A stretch of 64,000 nucleotides of DNA from Tupaia tana (lineage: Eukaryota > Chordata > Mammalia > Scandentia > Tupaiidae): NCBI GenBank assembly GCA_026018925.1, contig JAKSZU010000031.1, positions 9,810,967 through 9,874,966 of the forward strand, written 5' to 3'. This document shows positions 1 through 10,789 of this stretch, piece by piece (within the stretch, counting starts at the first letter, position 1; each line of letters starts with the position of its first letter). The translations under genes and the position numbers were made by a program. A model generated the notes under the pieces. That model saw nothing but the letters and a program-made list of their open reading frames with translations. It was not told the origin of the DNA and ran no database searches.

Positions 1-151
1 GAAGATATGCAAATATTCCAGAACGCAGAATCCAAAATACTTCAGGTCCCAAACATTTCGGATATGGGATACTCAACCTGCCTATAATGTCGATGGCATT
101 CCTTCATTCATAAGTGTATCACTCTTAGCTCTGCCTTCATCAAAATACAAG

Positions 152-533
152 GGAACTTCAAAAAGTTTATCAAAAGGGGACCAGCAGACGGCATAGCAGT
201 TAGGTCACTGGACTCCCACATGGGCCACTACGGTTCAAGTCCTGGACCAGGTGGCTTGAAACTCACATGCATACCCAAGATCCTGGGAGAAAAATAGAGA
301 AGAGATTATTGAGGCCTGGCCATCTCCCCGGGGAGTAAGTTCTCACTTTCCCTTCTCATTGCCTCTGGCTCTTCAGTGAGCACATGCACCCTCTGGCAAA
401 AACCTCTTTTTAAAACAAAAAAAAAGTTTATGAAAAAATAGAATTAAAGTACCAGTGTATTTTGGCACACACACAAAAAAAGTCTGACGTCCACATGTAG
501 TTTGCTCATAATATGCATTTTCCCCGAACTCTC
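152..533. repeat. Non-autonomous Tc1/mariner-like MITE (family M2), split by a SINE
   Basis: The left end CTTCAAAAAGTTTATCAAAA (153-172) and the decayed right end near 510-533 are imperfect inverted repeats of each other. The inner part (GAATTAAAGTACCAG, from about 441) matches other copies at 4405 and 5078. A tSINE-A lies inside it. The family is assigned by comparing copies within the window only. Confidence 0.45.
176..420 (+). repeat. tSINE-A (older copy)
   Basis: tRNA-like head GGGGACCAGCAG and tail CCTCTGGCAAAAACCTCT. TSDs of 16 bp with one mismatch (160-175 and 421-436) show that it inserted into the M2 MITE. Confidence 0.85.
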
Positions 534-910
534 CTAACTGTATCTGCAACAACTCTACTTCCAAATAAGATCACAGTGAGATTTCTAGGAATGACAGGAT
601 TTGGGGAGGGGACATTTTTCAGTCCAGTAGAAGCAGCCTTCCAAACATGGATACAGGCCCCCAGTTCACCGTCCTTCAGTGAAACTGGACCTGTGCATGA
701 CAAGGGACCTCTGGGGTCACTTCCCAGCTCAGGCAGTGTCCTCAGGGGTTTTGACGGACTCCTCGCCGAGAGTTACCTTCTCAGAATGCTGTCTCAACGG
801 GAACCTCTCATCCTTCATCCTGAACATTCTATGGCATGGTCTTGCCTTGTCAGGTCAAGGCTTAACAACTGGGTTTTGATTTTACCCAGGGCCAAATTGG
901 TTGTCTTTTT

Positions 911-961
911 TTGTTTGTTTGTTTAAAGATATTTGCTATAGAGTGTGTGTGCTTGCCAGAC

Positions 962-1020
<59 letters not shown>

Positions 1021-1060
1021 TGTCCCCCCCAGGGGTAATGGCAAAAAAGGAAAATTTATT
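911..1060 (-). repeat. tSINE-A fragment with expanded (GA)n
   Basis: Antisense tail TTGCTATAGAGTGTG (about 935), then a pure (GA)n run at about 966-1017 grown from the SINE's own pyrimidine tract. The sequence stops after the C-rich centre, so the tRNA-like head is missing. Confidence 0.7.
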
Positions 1061-1086
1061 GAATCACTCAAAGCATATAGAACTTT

Positions 1087-1355
1087 CTTTTTCTTTTTCT
1101 TTTTTTAAAGGTTTTTGCTATAGGGTGCGTGCGCTCGCCAGACAGACAGAGACAGACAGAGAGTTAGAAAGTGAGAAATCACCCCCCAGAGGGGATGACC
1201 ATGCCGCAATCCCTTCTCCTCCATTCTCCTCTCGGGATCTTGGGCACGCACGCACACGCGCCCGGCGTGAGTTTAAGCCACCGGGTCTGGGACTCGAACC
1301 GCGGTCGACTACGTGGGAGTCCAGAGACATAGCTATTATGCTAACTGCGGATCCC
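1087..1355 (-). repeat. tSINE-A with perfect 17-bp TSD
   Basis: Full-length, CpG-rich antisense copy. AAAGCATATAGAACTTT occurs at 1070-1086 and again at 1356-1372, a perfect TSD. The downstream TSD copy was then hit by the next SINE. Confidence 0.92.
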
Positions 1356-1372
1356 AAAGCATATAGAACTTT

Positions 1373-1631
1373 TTTTTTTTTTCCGTTTTTTGGAGAGGTT
1401 TTTGCTATAGGGCGCGTGCGCTCGCCAGACAGACAGAGAGACAGAAAGCGAGAAATCACCCCCAGGGGGGATGGCCACGCTGCAATCCCTTCTCCTCCAT
1501 TCTCCTCTCGGGATCTTGGGCACGCACGCACACGCACCCGGCGTGAGTTTAAGCCACCGGGTCCGGGACGCGAACCGCGGTCGACTACGTGGGAGTCCAG
1601 CGACATAGCCATTATGCTAACTGCTGGTCCC
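1373..1631 (-). repeat. tSINE-A inserted in the TSD of its neighbour
   Basis: Full-length, CpG-rich antisense copy that starts at the end of the 1356-1372 duplication. GAACTTT recurs right after it (1632-1638). It is a close relative of the 1087-1355 copy in the same orientation. Confidence 0.9.
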
Positions 1632-1862
1632 GAACTTTAAAAGCATAATTGTGTTGTCACTTTAGCAGGGAATCAATCCCTATCCTTTGGTCAGCAGACC
1701 TGGCAGCTCTGTCCACCCAACTGGAAGGATCTCCCTAAGGGGTCTTGGACAATCCTTCTTTGAAAGTGCAGGTTGGTATTACGGCAAATACCCCTTGCAG
1801 GAGAAATGGCTCTGGGCTTTCCTTGCTAGTAACAGGTTAATAAATAGAGACTTAGCATAGTT

Positions 1863-2014
1863 TGGGGTGGGCAGGTGGCCTGGTGGTTAAGGGCACTGGA
1901 CTCTCACATGGTCAACTGAGGTTTGAGTCCCAGACTGGCAGCTTGCACTTTCCTTCCTTCACTCTCTCTCACTCTGTTCCTCTCCGGTCAAATTAAAATA
2001 AATAAATAAATAAA
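1863..2014 (+). repeat. tSINE-B
   Basis: Head GGCAGGTGGCCTGGTGGTTA, then the pyrimidine run and GGTCAAATTAAAATAAATAA tail typical of the short family. Confidence 0.8.
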
Positions 2015-2065
2015 GTTCAAGAAAATGATTCTTTTTTTTTCCCAAAAAAGCACAGTTTGTTGACT

Positions 2066-2330
2066 TTTTTTTTTGTTGTCGTTTTTTGAGAAGTTTTGCT
2101 ATAGGGCATGTGTGCTCACCAGAAAAACAGAGACAGAGAGACAGAAAGCAGGAAATCACCCCCCAGGGGGGATGGGCACACCGCAATCCCTTCTCCTCCA
2201 TTCTCCTCTCAGGATCTTGGTCACACGTGCACATGCCCGGTGTGAGTTGAAGCCACCGTGTCCGGGACCCGAACTGTGGTCTACTACATGGGAGTCCAGC
2301 CATGTAGCCATTACCCTAACTGTTGGTCCC
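2066..2330 (-). repeat. tSINE-A
   Basis: Antisense copy from a T-rich tail (TTTTGCTATAGGGCATGTG) to the head end GTTGGTCCCC. Many CpGs are lost, so it is of intermediate age. Confidence 0.88.
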
Positions 2331-2839
2331 CAGCATCCAGTTTTAAATCTGGATGTGGAAACACATGGGTATTATTTGGTAAGGCTTTGTTGGAGAGAGA
2401 GAAAAATCCACCGTGATGGAATCCGGGAATGCCGGGTGGAGCCTCGGGCGTGGTTCGCACCCTGAATGACGCATTCTCCCTACAGATAACAAAATCGGCA
2501 GACAGGCCGGAAAGATTCCGTATGAAAGATTTAATGTTGGTGAAGCAAGCCAGGCTGAAAGGCAGGCACTGTATCTCCCCCTTTAATATATATCAAATGT
2601 CTACACTCTAGAGCAGAAACAGAACAATTGGAGGGTATAGTAGCAGGGAGGGCAACTGTAGGAAGTAGAGACAGTGTAGGAGGGGGGAGGTGATAGGGGT
2701 TGGGAGGGCGGGGACCAGGGGAGAAATCAGACATTTAATAAACACAAAAATGAAAAGTTATCTGCTGATGATAACATATATGACAAAGTCTGTGATTTCA
2801 ATAACATGTACTGGATTCAGTGGGGAAAATCCATGTTGC
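2331..2839. other. Unassigned non-coding stretch
   Basis: I see no gene and no repeat I can name. A GGA/GGGA-rich patch lies at about 2630-2720. Confidence 0.5.
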
Positions 2840-3012
2840 ACATGGGGCAAGCAGACACAGAGGTTAAGACACTGGACACCCACATGGCCATGCTTCAAGT
2901 CCTATGGTTCAAGTCCCAGACCTGACAGCTCGCTTTCTCGCTTACTCCCTTCTCTCGCTCTGTCTCTCTCTGGCGAGCGCAAGTGTCCTATAGCAAATTA
3001 AAAAGTAATAAA
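2840..3012 (+). repeat. tSINE-B-like head with an A-type tail
   Basis: tSINE-B-style head (GCAGACACAGAGGTTAAGAC) joined to GCGAGCGCAAGTGTCCTATA, the tail motif of family A. It is a mosaic of the two families or an intermediate form. Confidence 0.7.
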
Positions 3013-3265
3013 ATGGAGACAGCAGGTGGCGTAGTGGTTAAGGCACTGGGCTGCCACTTGGTCAATTGTGGTTCGAGTTCTGGATCCAGTGGTTTGAAAC
3101 TCACACCAGGCACATGTGCATGCATGACCAAAATTCCAAGAGGAGAATAGGGGAGAAGGGATGATGGTGTGGCCATTTCCACAAGGGGGTGACTTCTTGC
3201 TTTCTGTCTCTCTGTCTCTGTCTTTTTATTGAGTGCATGTGTCCTATAGCAAAAATCTCTAAAAT
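3013..3265 (+). repeat. tSINE-A (older copy)
   Basis: Head CAGCAGGTGGCGTAGTGGTT and tail GTCCTATAGCAAAAATCTCT, with a short A/T-rich simple tail. It directly follows the previous SINE. Confidence 0.85.
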
Positions 3266-3269
3266 AATA

Positions 3270-3952
3270 ATAGTTAATAATAATAATAAAGTTAAATTTT
3301 TTTTTAAATAAATGCTAAACACCATGAAGAGGTACAATGATTAATTACAAGTAAAAAAATTTAAAAAGAATATATTCAGGCCGTGGGTGTGAAGGAGGAG
3401 TTACTGCAATCACCATGAGGGGTCTCCCTGGCACCACGGCATGTCCTAAAACTGCTCCACAGCGAGGCTCACACCATGGGGTGGATTAATAAAACCCCCT
3501 GAGCCATTTGACTAGGTGAATTGAGTTCAAAGCGCAACAGACTCTTCCGGAAAGTCGGCAACCGTTTTTATCTTCCACGTTATTTAAAGAACAATAAGAA
3601 GACAGAGGCCTGGGGGAAAAACGCCCATCATTGGAGAAGAGAAGAGAACACAGACCGTATGCACAAGAGGAGCCGGGAGAGTTGTTGCTAAGATGAAAAA
3701 AGACGGGCATTTCACACAGCGAGAGACATGGAGGTGGACCGAACGCAAAGATTTCATTCCCCGGTGCTTAGGCGATTTCATTCACGGTCGAAGGTCACAA
3801 AGCACAGGTGCCGACGGGAAGGTCCCGTAATGAAGTGGTGTCGTCTGACAGTTGTCAACACCCAAACGGGCAAGCGGCAATATGCCCATGCCAGAGGTTC
3901 AAAGAAATAGAATGAGGCCTAGAAATTCTTGACTTCTTCAAAATGCACTCTG
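3270..3952. other. Unassigned non-coding stretch
   Basis: Unique-looking sequence with no convincing coding frame, RNA gene or repeat. Confidence 0.5.
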
Positions 3953-4200
3953 GGGGCCAGCAGGTGGCGTGGTGATTAAGGTACTCATAGCCATGTGGTT
4001 GGCTGACGATGGTTCGAGTCCCGGACCCGGTGGCTTAAACTCATGCCAGGTGTGTGTGCGTGCGTGCCCAAGATCCCAAGAGGAGAATGGAGGAGAAGGG
4101 ATTGCAGCGTGGCCATCCCCCCGGGGGGTGATTCCTAGCTTTCCCTCTCTCTTTCTCTCTTTCTCCCATGAGTGCACGTGCCCTATGGTAAAAAATCTTT
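3953..4200 (+). repeat. tSINE-A
   Basis: Head GGGGCCAGCAGGTGGCGTGG and a degraded tail CCTATGGTAAAAAATCTTT, which runs into the microsatellite that follows. Confidence 0.87.
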
Positions 4201-4205
4201 ATATA

Positions 4206-4231
4206 AAAATATGTGTGTGTGTGTATATACA

Positions 4232-4281
<50 letters not shown>
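4206..4281. repeat. (TG)n/(TA)n microsatellite
   Basis: (TG)n, a short mixed part, then about 25 TA steps, starting in the SINE tail. It probably grew from that tail. Confidence 0.9.
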
Positions 4282-4286
<5 letters not shown>

Positions 4287-4404
4287 TTTTTTTTTTTTCT
4301 CGCCAAGGTCGGAATGAGGATAAACAGCAGTGAGTGTAAAGAAGTCACTGGGACGCTGAAAATACTCTGAAACTGATTAAACTGAAAATATACATACACA
4401 CAGG

Positions 4405-4593
4405 AGCTTCACAAGTTTATGGAAAAATGGAATTAAAGTATGAATTTACTTCACTGCAAAAATTCTTAAAGCTCATTTTTTTATTAGGTAAATAATGATG
4501 ATAGAACTCTCCAATTTCTTTAAATGCACTATTTCAGGTGAGTAATTTTTGTCTGGTACAAAAGTAACACATTTTTCATGAATCTTTTTAAAT
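4405..4593. repeat. M2-family MITE, uninterrupted
   Basis: The left end GCTTCACAAGTTTATGGAAA and right end CATTTTTCATGAATCTTTTT are imperfect inverted repeats around about 150 bp of AT-rich filler. It is the only copy of this family here without a SINE inside. Confidence 0.5.
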
Positions 4594-4661
4594 ACTCCTC
4601 ATATATGTATATATTTTAGTAGTATAAGACTATGAACTGGGTGAAGACATCTTATTCTTCT

Positions 4662-4919
4662 TTTGTTTTTGAAAGAGAGTTTTGTGATAGGTCGTGCATA
4701 CTCACCAGAGAGACAGACAGAGAGAGAGAGAGAGGGAAAGCGAGAAATCACACCCCGGGGGGATGGCCATGCCACAGACCCTCCTCCTCCAGTCTCCTCT
4801 TGGGATTTTGGGTATGTACACACACGCACTCAGCCTGAATTTCAAGTCTCCGGGTCTGGGACTCAAACCATTGTGGAGGGAGTCCAGTGCCCCAGTAACT
4901 ATGCCACCAGCTAGCTCCA
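4662..4919 (-). repeat. tSINE-A/C (older copy)
   Basis: Antisense copy from TTTTGAAAGAGAGTTTTGTG to the head end CCACCAGCTAGCTCC. Most CpGs are lost. Confidence 0.8.
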
Positions 4920-5077
4920 AGACATCGTATTCTCTCTGCTTCTTTCTTTCCATTCAGCGTGAAAATGATATGTCATTCCATTTTCTCTGGCTGTCCATAG
5001 AGGGTAGTCATCTTTAACTTTGTACTGCTTTCAGATATGCAATTAAAATAGAGATGAATATATCATACTATGCAAGA

Positions 5078-5155
5078 GGCCTACGCAAAGTTAGTGGAAA
5101 ATGAGATTAAAGTACAACTTTATTTCGGTGCCAAATGTTTTGAAATCTATGTGCT

Positions 5156-5190
<35 letters not shown>

Positions 5191-5480
5191 ATGGGATGCA
5201 CATGCCTGCTGGAGAGAGACAGAGAGACAGAGAGACACAGAGAGAGAGAAAGTGAGAAAGCAGCTACACCACAATCCTTTTCTTCTATTGTCCTCTTGGG
5301 GCCTGCGGCACATACACACACACACACACACACACGCGCCTGGTGTGTTTTACAAGCTGCTAGGTCCAGGACTTGAATCGCAATATAGGCTGTGTGGGAT
5401 TCAGGTAGCCTAACCTGCACACCATCTGCCAGCCCTGTTGTTTTTTCCATGACGCACATTTTCCATGAACGTGAGCGTGT
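5078..5480. repeat. M2-family MITE split by a SINE
   Basis: The left part (5078-5150, with GAGATTAAAGTACAAC) and right end (CATTTTCCATGAACGTGAG, about 5459) match other M2 copies. The SINE at 5156-5436 separates them. Confidence 0.45.
5156..5436 (-). repeat. tSINE-C
   Basis: Long T run, then (AGAC)n and a (CA)n patch at about 5308-5335, and the head end ACCATCTGCCAGCCC. It sits inside an M2 MITE. Confidence 0.82.
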
Positions 5481-5894
5481 TGCAGACCCGTTATACCACG
5501 GAAGTGACCATCCCTGGTCTTGCCTAACCCCTGCAATGAATGCGCCCCCCTCTAGCGTCCCCTGTGACCTTCCCCACACACAGGTAAAGTTGCGAAGGCT
5601 GATCTACATGCAGCTCCAAGCTGGCAGGAGCTCCTTCCCAGCGCACCGAGGAAGAGGCCCGGACACGGGCGGAGTTAGAAGGGCCTTTCTCAAGACTGAG
5701 GCAGCAGGGCCAGGACGGAAAACCAGTGCAGCTGGGAAAAGCCAGCACCTCGGACCATGTCCGCAGCGGGGAGTGGAAATGGGAGAGAGAGAGAAGCCAG
5801 CAGACTTTGACCTGCAGAGCTTGGCTCACAGAGCAAACCCTGTGATAAGATAGCAGGTGGGGAGTCACTGGCACTGTTTCTTGTTTCGTTTTGT
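5481..5894. other. Unassigned non-coding stretch
   Basis: GC-rich unique-looking sequence. No gene or repeat that I can support. Confidence 0.5.
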
Positions 5895-6158
5895 TTGCAA
5901 GGTTTTTGCCATAGGACATGTGCGCTGGCTAGAGAGAGACAGACAGAGACTTAGAGAGAGAAAGTGAGAATTCATTGCCCAGCTGGGATGGCCCTGCTGC
6001 GTCCCTTTGTCCTTCATTTTCCTCTTGGGATTTTGGGCATGCACACACTCATACATACATACACCCAAATCCCTGCAAGCTGCTGGATCTAGGAGTTGAA
6101 CCACAGTCAGCCATGTGGGAGTCCAGCACTTTTACCACTATACCGCCTGCTGGTCTCT
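5895..6158 (-). repeat. tSINE-A/C (older copy)
   Basis: Antisense copy from AAGGTTTTTGCCATAGGACA to the head end ACCGCCTGCTGGTCTC, with few CpGs left. Confidence 0.82.
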
Positions 6159-6172
6159 ATTGTCACCGTTGT

Positions 6173-6277
6173 AAAGAGAAGCGTTGAGCATTGCGCAGTG
6201 GCAGTATCGTAGCCAATGAGGTTTATCCGAGGCGCGATTATTGCTAGTTGAAAACTTTTCCCAAAGAGAAGCGTTGA
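6173..6277. repeat. Target-site duplication around the U4 retrocopy
   Basis: AAAGAGAAGCGTTGA at both 6173-6187 and 6263-6277. The AA/AAG start fits the usual L1 endonuclease cut preference. Confidence 0.92.
6187..6264 (+). pseudogene. RNU4 (pseudogene): U4 snRNA retropseudogene, 3'-truncated
   Basis: From memory of vertebrate U4 snRNA, the first ~77 nt are present with only about two changes. They include the Sm-independent 5' part that pairs with U6 (GCGCAGTGGCAGTATCGTAG), stem-loop I/II sequence and AAAACTTTTCCC. The last ~68 nt of U4, including the Sm site, are absent. A perfect 15-bp duplication, AAAGAGAAGCGTTGA, flanks it at 6173-6187 and 6263-6277, and there is no poly(A). This fits an RNA copied and inserted by L1 enzymes. 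No snRNA promoter is expected or seen. It will not make functional U4, because U4 needs its 3' Sm site. Confidence 0.93.
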
Positions 6278-6335
6278 ATGGTCTCAGAGTTTCTGGACTG
6301 TCATGGTCATGATTCTTAGGAAGGAAGCTGCACAG

Positions 6336-6607
6336 AGACCAGCAGTTGGCATAATGGCTATGTTGCTGGACTCCCATGTAGTTGACTGCGGTTCGAGTCC
6401 CGGACCCAGTGGCTTAAACTCACGCTGGGCGCGTGTGCGTGCGTGCCCAAGATCCCGGGAGGAGAATGGAGGAGAAGGGATTGCAGCGTGGCCATCCCCC
6501 CTGGGGGGTGATTTCTCGCTTTCTGTCTCTCTGTCTCTCTCTGTCTGTCTGGCAAGCGCACGTGCCCTATAGCAAAAACTTTTTCAAAGAAAAAAGAACA
6601 AAACGAA
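6336..6607 (+). repeat. tSINE-A
   Basis: Full-length copy with head GACCAGCAGTTGGCATAATG and tail GCCCTATAGCAAAAACTTTT. TSDs GGAAGCTGCACAGAG / GGGAGCCGCACAGAG (about 6323 and 6608) differ at two bases. Confidence 0.9.
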
Positions 6608-6795
6608 GGGAGCCGCACAGAGACACAAGTGATTTCAGAATGATTTCCATTTTACTAGAACAGAAGCCATGGCCTTTTCTCCTTCCCTTTTCCGCTTCTT
6701 GTTTCTCTCTTTTCTTTCCCTTTCCTCTCCTCTCCTCCTTCCTCTCCTTTTCTTGTTTTGATTTTGTTTCTTGGTTGCTTTTTTTTTATTATTTT

Positions 6796-6925
6796 GTTTT
6801 TAAGGTTTGCTATGGGATATGTACACTCACTGGTCAGATGGAGACAGAGAATCCCCTCCTGGAGGGATGGCCACACCGAAATCCCTTCTCCTCCATTCTC
6901 CTCTCGGGATGTTGGGCTTGACACA
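6796..6925 (-). repeat. tSINE-A, head missing
   Basis: Antisense tail GGTTTGCTATGGGATATGTA through CTCCTCTCGGGATGTTGGGC, then unrelated sequence. The tRNA-like head was lost or never copied. Confidence 0.75.
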
Positions 6926-7482
6926 GAGATCTACTCCCAGCCTGAGCTGAGCCCAGATTAGGGGCACAGTGCCCTGTGAACTCAGGGAGGTGTCCTCTCC
7001 AAGCCTGGGAATGACCACGTGGGTCCGCCTTGCACAGCACTGCGTTTTACCAAGGCGCCACTGTCTGGACCCCTCCTTCCATATACTTAGGAGGACACCG
7101 TGTAGAAACAGCACTTAATTTTAATGCCATAGAGCTTACTTTTCATTTTATAGAACTTTAATTTCATAGCACTCACGTACGCTGCGCTGGGAACCATTTT
7201 TAGCAAATTAAGAAAATACACGTTTGCAATCTTTTGATGGACTTGCCTTGACGGCCATCAGACCTGTCTGTGAGCGCGTGTGCAGAGCTCAGTGCAACGG
7301 AATCACATAGTGTCTTTGCAAATTCAAAAGCGGCACGGATAACAGTGCTTATGCGGGCATCTGGGTCTAGACTAGAGAACTGGGTATGCAGTGGTGCAGG
7401 TTTGTAATCAAAGGATATTTACATTATTGAAACGTTGGCAGGGGTGGACGCTAACTACTTCCACCCAGTGTCCTTACATTTT
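6926..7482. other. Unassigned non-coding stretch
   Basis: No gene, RNA or nameable repeat seen. Confidence 0.5.
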
Positions 7483-7754
7483 ATTTATTTATGTTTTATG
7501 AGAGGCTTTTGCTATAGGGTGCGTGTGCCCACCAGAAAGACAGAGAGACACAGAGAGACAGAAAGCGAGAAATCACCCCCCAGGGGGCATGTCCACACCA
7601 CAATCCCTTCTCCTCCATTCTCCTCTCTGGATCTTGGGCACGCATGCACACGCGCCTGACGTGAGTTTAAGCTGCCTGGTCCGAGACTTGACCGTGGCTG
7701 ACCACATGGGAGTCCAGCCACGTAACCATTATAACATCTGCTGCTCTCAAAACT
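7483..7754 (-). repeat. tSINE-A with TSD
   Basis: Antisense copy. TCCTTACATTTT occurs before it (7471-7482) and after it (7755-7766). The downstream copy was reused as the target of the next SINE. Confidence 0.88.
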
Positions 7755-7766
7755 TCCTTACATTTT

Positions 7767-7958
7767 GGGGCTGGCAAGTGGCATGGTGGTTAAAGGCGCT
7801 GGACTCCCACATGGCAGACCACGGTTCAAGTCTCAGACCTGGTGGCTTGCTTTCTCACTTCCTCTCTCTCTCTCTGTTTCTCTCTGATCAAACTGAAAAA
7901 TAATAATGATAATAATAATAAATAAGGTTAAATAAAATAATTCTTTAAAAAAAAAAAA
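7767..7958 (+). repeat. tSINE-B inserted at the TSD of its neighbour
   Basis: Head GGGGCTGGCAAGTGGCATGG and an A/T-rich tail. ACTTCCTTACATTTT flanks it (7752-7766 and 7959-7973). TCCTTACATTTT is therefore present three times, dating this insertion after the previous one. Confidence 0.9.
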
Positions 7959-8027
7959 ACTTCCTTACATTTTTACTGGACTGTAAATGAATCTGGTCAG
8001 AGAGTCCCATTTCTAAACATATTTTTT

Positions 8028-8188
8028 TAAAATAATTATTTATTTTTATTTGTCATCATTATTATTTTAATTCACCAGAGAGAGAGGAGGGAACGTGAGA
8101 AAGCAAGCCACTCAGGTCTAGGATTCAAACCGCAGTCGGCCACGTGAGAGTCCAGCGCCCTTAACCACCACGCCCCTCACCAACCCTC
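8028..8188 (-). repeat. tSINE-B
   Basis: Antisense A/T tail, CACCAGAGAGAGAGGAGGGA, then box B complement ATTCAAACCGCAGTCGGCC and the head end CCTCACCAACCC. Confidence 0.8.
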
Positions 8189-8322
8189 TGAAATTTTTTT
8201 TCTTAAATAAAACAATACAATACAGAGTCATGTGGCACCTTGTGGAACAGCCAAGGACAGACTCAGAGGCAGCTGTAACAGCCCCTCCATGCCCCAAGGC
8301 CCCCTTGTCTGTCTCCAATTCT

Positions 8323-8588
8323 TTTTATTATTTTTTATTTATTATTTTAGAGAGATTTTTGCTATAGGGTGCATGTGCTGGCCGCAGAGACAGTGACAGA
8401 CAGTGAGAAATCACCCCCCAGAGGGGATGGCCACACCACAACCCCTTCTCCTCCACTCTCCTCTCGGGATCTTGGGCACCTACGCATACACACCGAACGT
8501 GAGTTTTAAGCCGCTGGTTCTGGGACTCGAACTGTGGTCGACTACGTGGGAGTCCAGTGATGTAACTGTTACACCGTCTGCAGGTCCC
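8323..8588 (-). repeat. tSINE-A with perfect 17-bp TSD
   Basis: Antisense copy. TGTCTGTCTCCAATTCT lies at 8306-8322 and 8589-8605. Confidence 0.9.
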
Positions 8589-8841
8589 TGTCTGTCTCCA
8601 ATTCTGACAGAGGGGTGGCTTGTGCGCCTTCCCCCAGGAAACACTTGACTGTACCTGCAGACCACTCTGGGTGTCACATCTTGGCTGGGGAAAGGGTGTT
8701 ACCCATACCAGGTGGGTAAAGGCCAGGGCTGCAGTTAACTACCCTCTGAGGCACAAGACAGCCCCACGTCTGTACCAGCAGCGCCAGGACTGAGAAGTCC
8801 TGCTCTGAGCACACGCACTCTTATACACGGAAAACACTTCT

Positions 8842-9080
8842 CCAGGGGGTTGTGCGGTGCTTCAGTGCTAACACAGCAGACTCTCTGTGAGGCTGGCTCC
8901 TGTGCCAAGGTTCCTGGTTCAAATCCAGAGACCTCCCTGAGTATGCCAGGCGTGGGTCTGCCCACGAGCCAGGCTGGCAGGGGCTGGGTGGATCATGGCA
9001 CTGTGGACACCATATCGGGGGCGTGGTCTCTCTGTCTCTGTCTTCCTTGCTCCTATTCAGAAATAAACTTAAAGAAAAAG
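8842..9080 (+). repeat. tSINE-D (old)
   Basis: tRNA-like box B GGTTCAAATCC (about 8928), CTCCCTGAGTATGCC, CTCTCTGTCTCTGTC and an A/T tail. It shares its layout with copies at 39580 and 53995. The head is strongly diverged. Confidence 0.55.
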
Positions 9081-10170
9081 CTTACTCCAGGGCAGCCGTT
9101 GTCAACCGGGAGGAAGAGTCTACCCACCAGATGACATCTGTCACCATGTTTTTGGTGGTCGTGACTCGGGGCGTGGGGAAAAGGTGGCGGTACTGGCATA
9201 TGTGAGATGCCAAACGTCATGCAGTGCACAGGACACCCCTAGCGTGAGGGACCAGGTGGCCACTCCATCCACAGCAGAGAAACACGAAGGGAGACAGGTT
9301 CATTGGAGCAGAGAACCTCAGGTCTCCCTGAGGCACCGAGGGGAAGTAGGAGCCTGGATCAACTCCCTTTCATCTGCAGGTTTTGCAGCAGACCGCAGCA
9401 GGTGCCGTTGCTCACTGGCCCGGAGCTCAGTCTCTGCCCATCACGAGCATTTAGTTACTACTGGCTTTGGCACCTGTGGTATTGACACGGCACGCATGTT
9501 TTCCTTTCCTGACATCCTCGGGGGTGGGGGTGGGCGTGGGGAGACTTGTGTCTGTGTTTCTGGGTTCCCTGTATCCTAGGGGCACGGGGCAAGGACCTGT
9601 TGACTCAACGAGTCAAGTGTGACAGGGCTTTTATTTCCAAACAAGGCTGGAATTTTAACGAGAAGATAAGATGCAAAGCAAACAAGGGAGACGGAGACCT
9701 GTCTGCAGAGCATCTCCTAAGATTTGCGCCCACAAACTGTTCACGCCTATTTTGTTCAGTGGTTGGGATGCCTCGCACATCCTGTGTAGGCTTTTCCTGC
9801 GAAGAGAAAGAATCATTCTTTTATTTTGCACACCCCGAAAGCTTTGAGGTGTCTGCACCCTGATGTGGGAAGCTGTCCTGTGGTATCTCGTTATCGACAA
9901 CACGGGGCAATTTGTCATCGGCCTGCCCCGCGGACACCAACTCCCATAGGGGACATGTTCAGACAGAATCACGTGTTGATCCAGGCCAACAGCACACACA
10001 GTAAATGACCACCGCAGGCAGCAATCTTTCTATAAAAGCGTTTCAACACATTGAATGACATCATTTGCCATGAAAACTCTTTCAACGCCCTTCTAATTCA
10101 ATCTGTAAGCTTGGCCCAGAGGACAAAAGTGATGTTTACATGGCCTATGTTGATACCCGGATAAGGGAAG
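9081..10170. other. Unassigned non-coding stretch
   Basis: About 1.1 kb with no gene or repeat that I can support. A G-rich patch (GGGGGTGGGGGTGGGCGTGG) lies at about 9519-9540. Confidence 0.45.
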
Positions 10171-10185
10171 TAGGCAAGAAACTGA

Positions 10186-10455
10186 CTTTTTTTTTTTTTT
10201 TTTTTTAAAGAGAGAGATTTGTATAGACCGCATGCACTCACCAGAGGCAGAGACAGAGAGACAGAAAGCGAGAAATCACCACCCAGGGGAGACGACCATG
10301 CTGCAATCCCTTCTTCTCCATTCTCCTCTCTTGGGATTTAGGGCACACACGCATACGCTCCTGGCATGAATTTAAAGCCACCGGGTCGAGGACTTGAACC
10401 GTGGTTAACCACGTGGGAGTCGAGCGACTTACTCATTATGCCATGTGCTGGTCCC
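10186..10455 (-). repeat. tSINE-A
   Basis: Antisense copy with a long T run and head end CCATGTGCTGGTCCC. TSDs AAGAAACTGAC / AAGAACCTGAC (10175 and 10456) differ at one base. Confidence 0.9.
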
Positions 10456-10789
10456 AAGAACCTGACATCCTAATTTATTATCCACCCAGGTAATGCCACG
10501 CTTGGAGGGGTATCGGAAAGGGATTCTGTTCATTTCTTACCATCTCACTTTGGGGGAAAAAAAAAAAAAAAAACACACACCAAAAAGCCATACATTCCGT
10601 TGCTTCCTAATCACAGATTGCAATGCATTACAAAGGGTAAGTTGTTCTGCATTCTTACTTTCTATTGCCAATAGGAATTTTCAAAGGATAGCAGCTGACT
10701 TGTGAACCATATCCTCATTCTTCAGCCAGCCAACTCTTTCATGGAGACAAAGTGCCTAGCCAAATACAATCTTTGGTTTGTTTTTTAAA

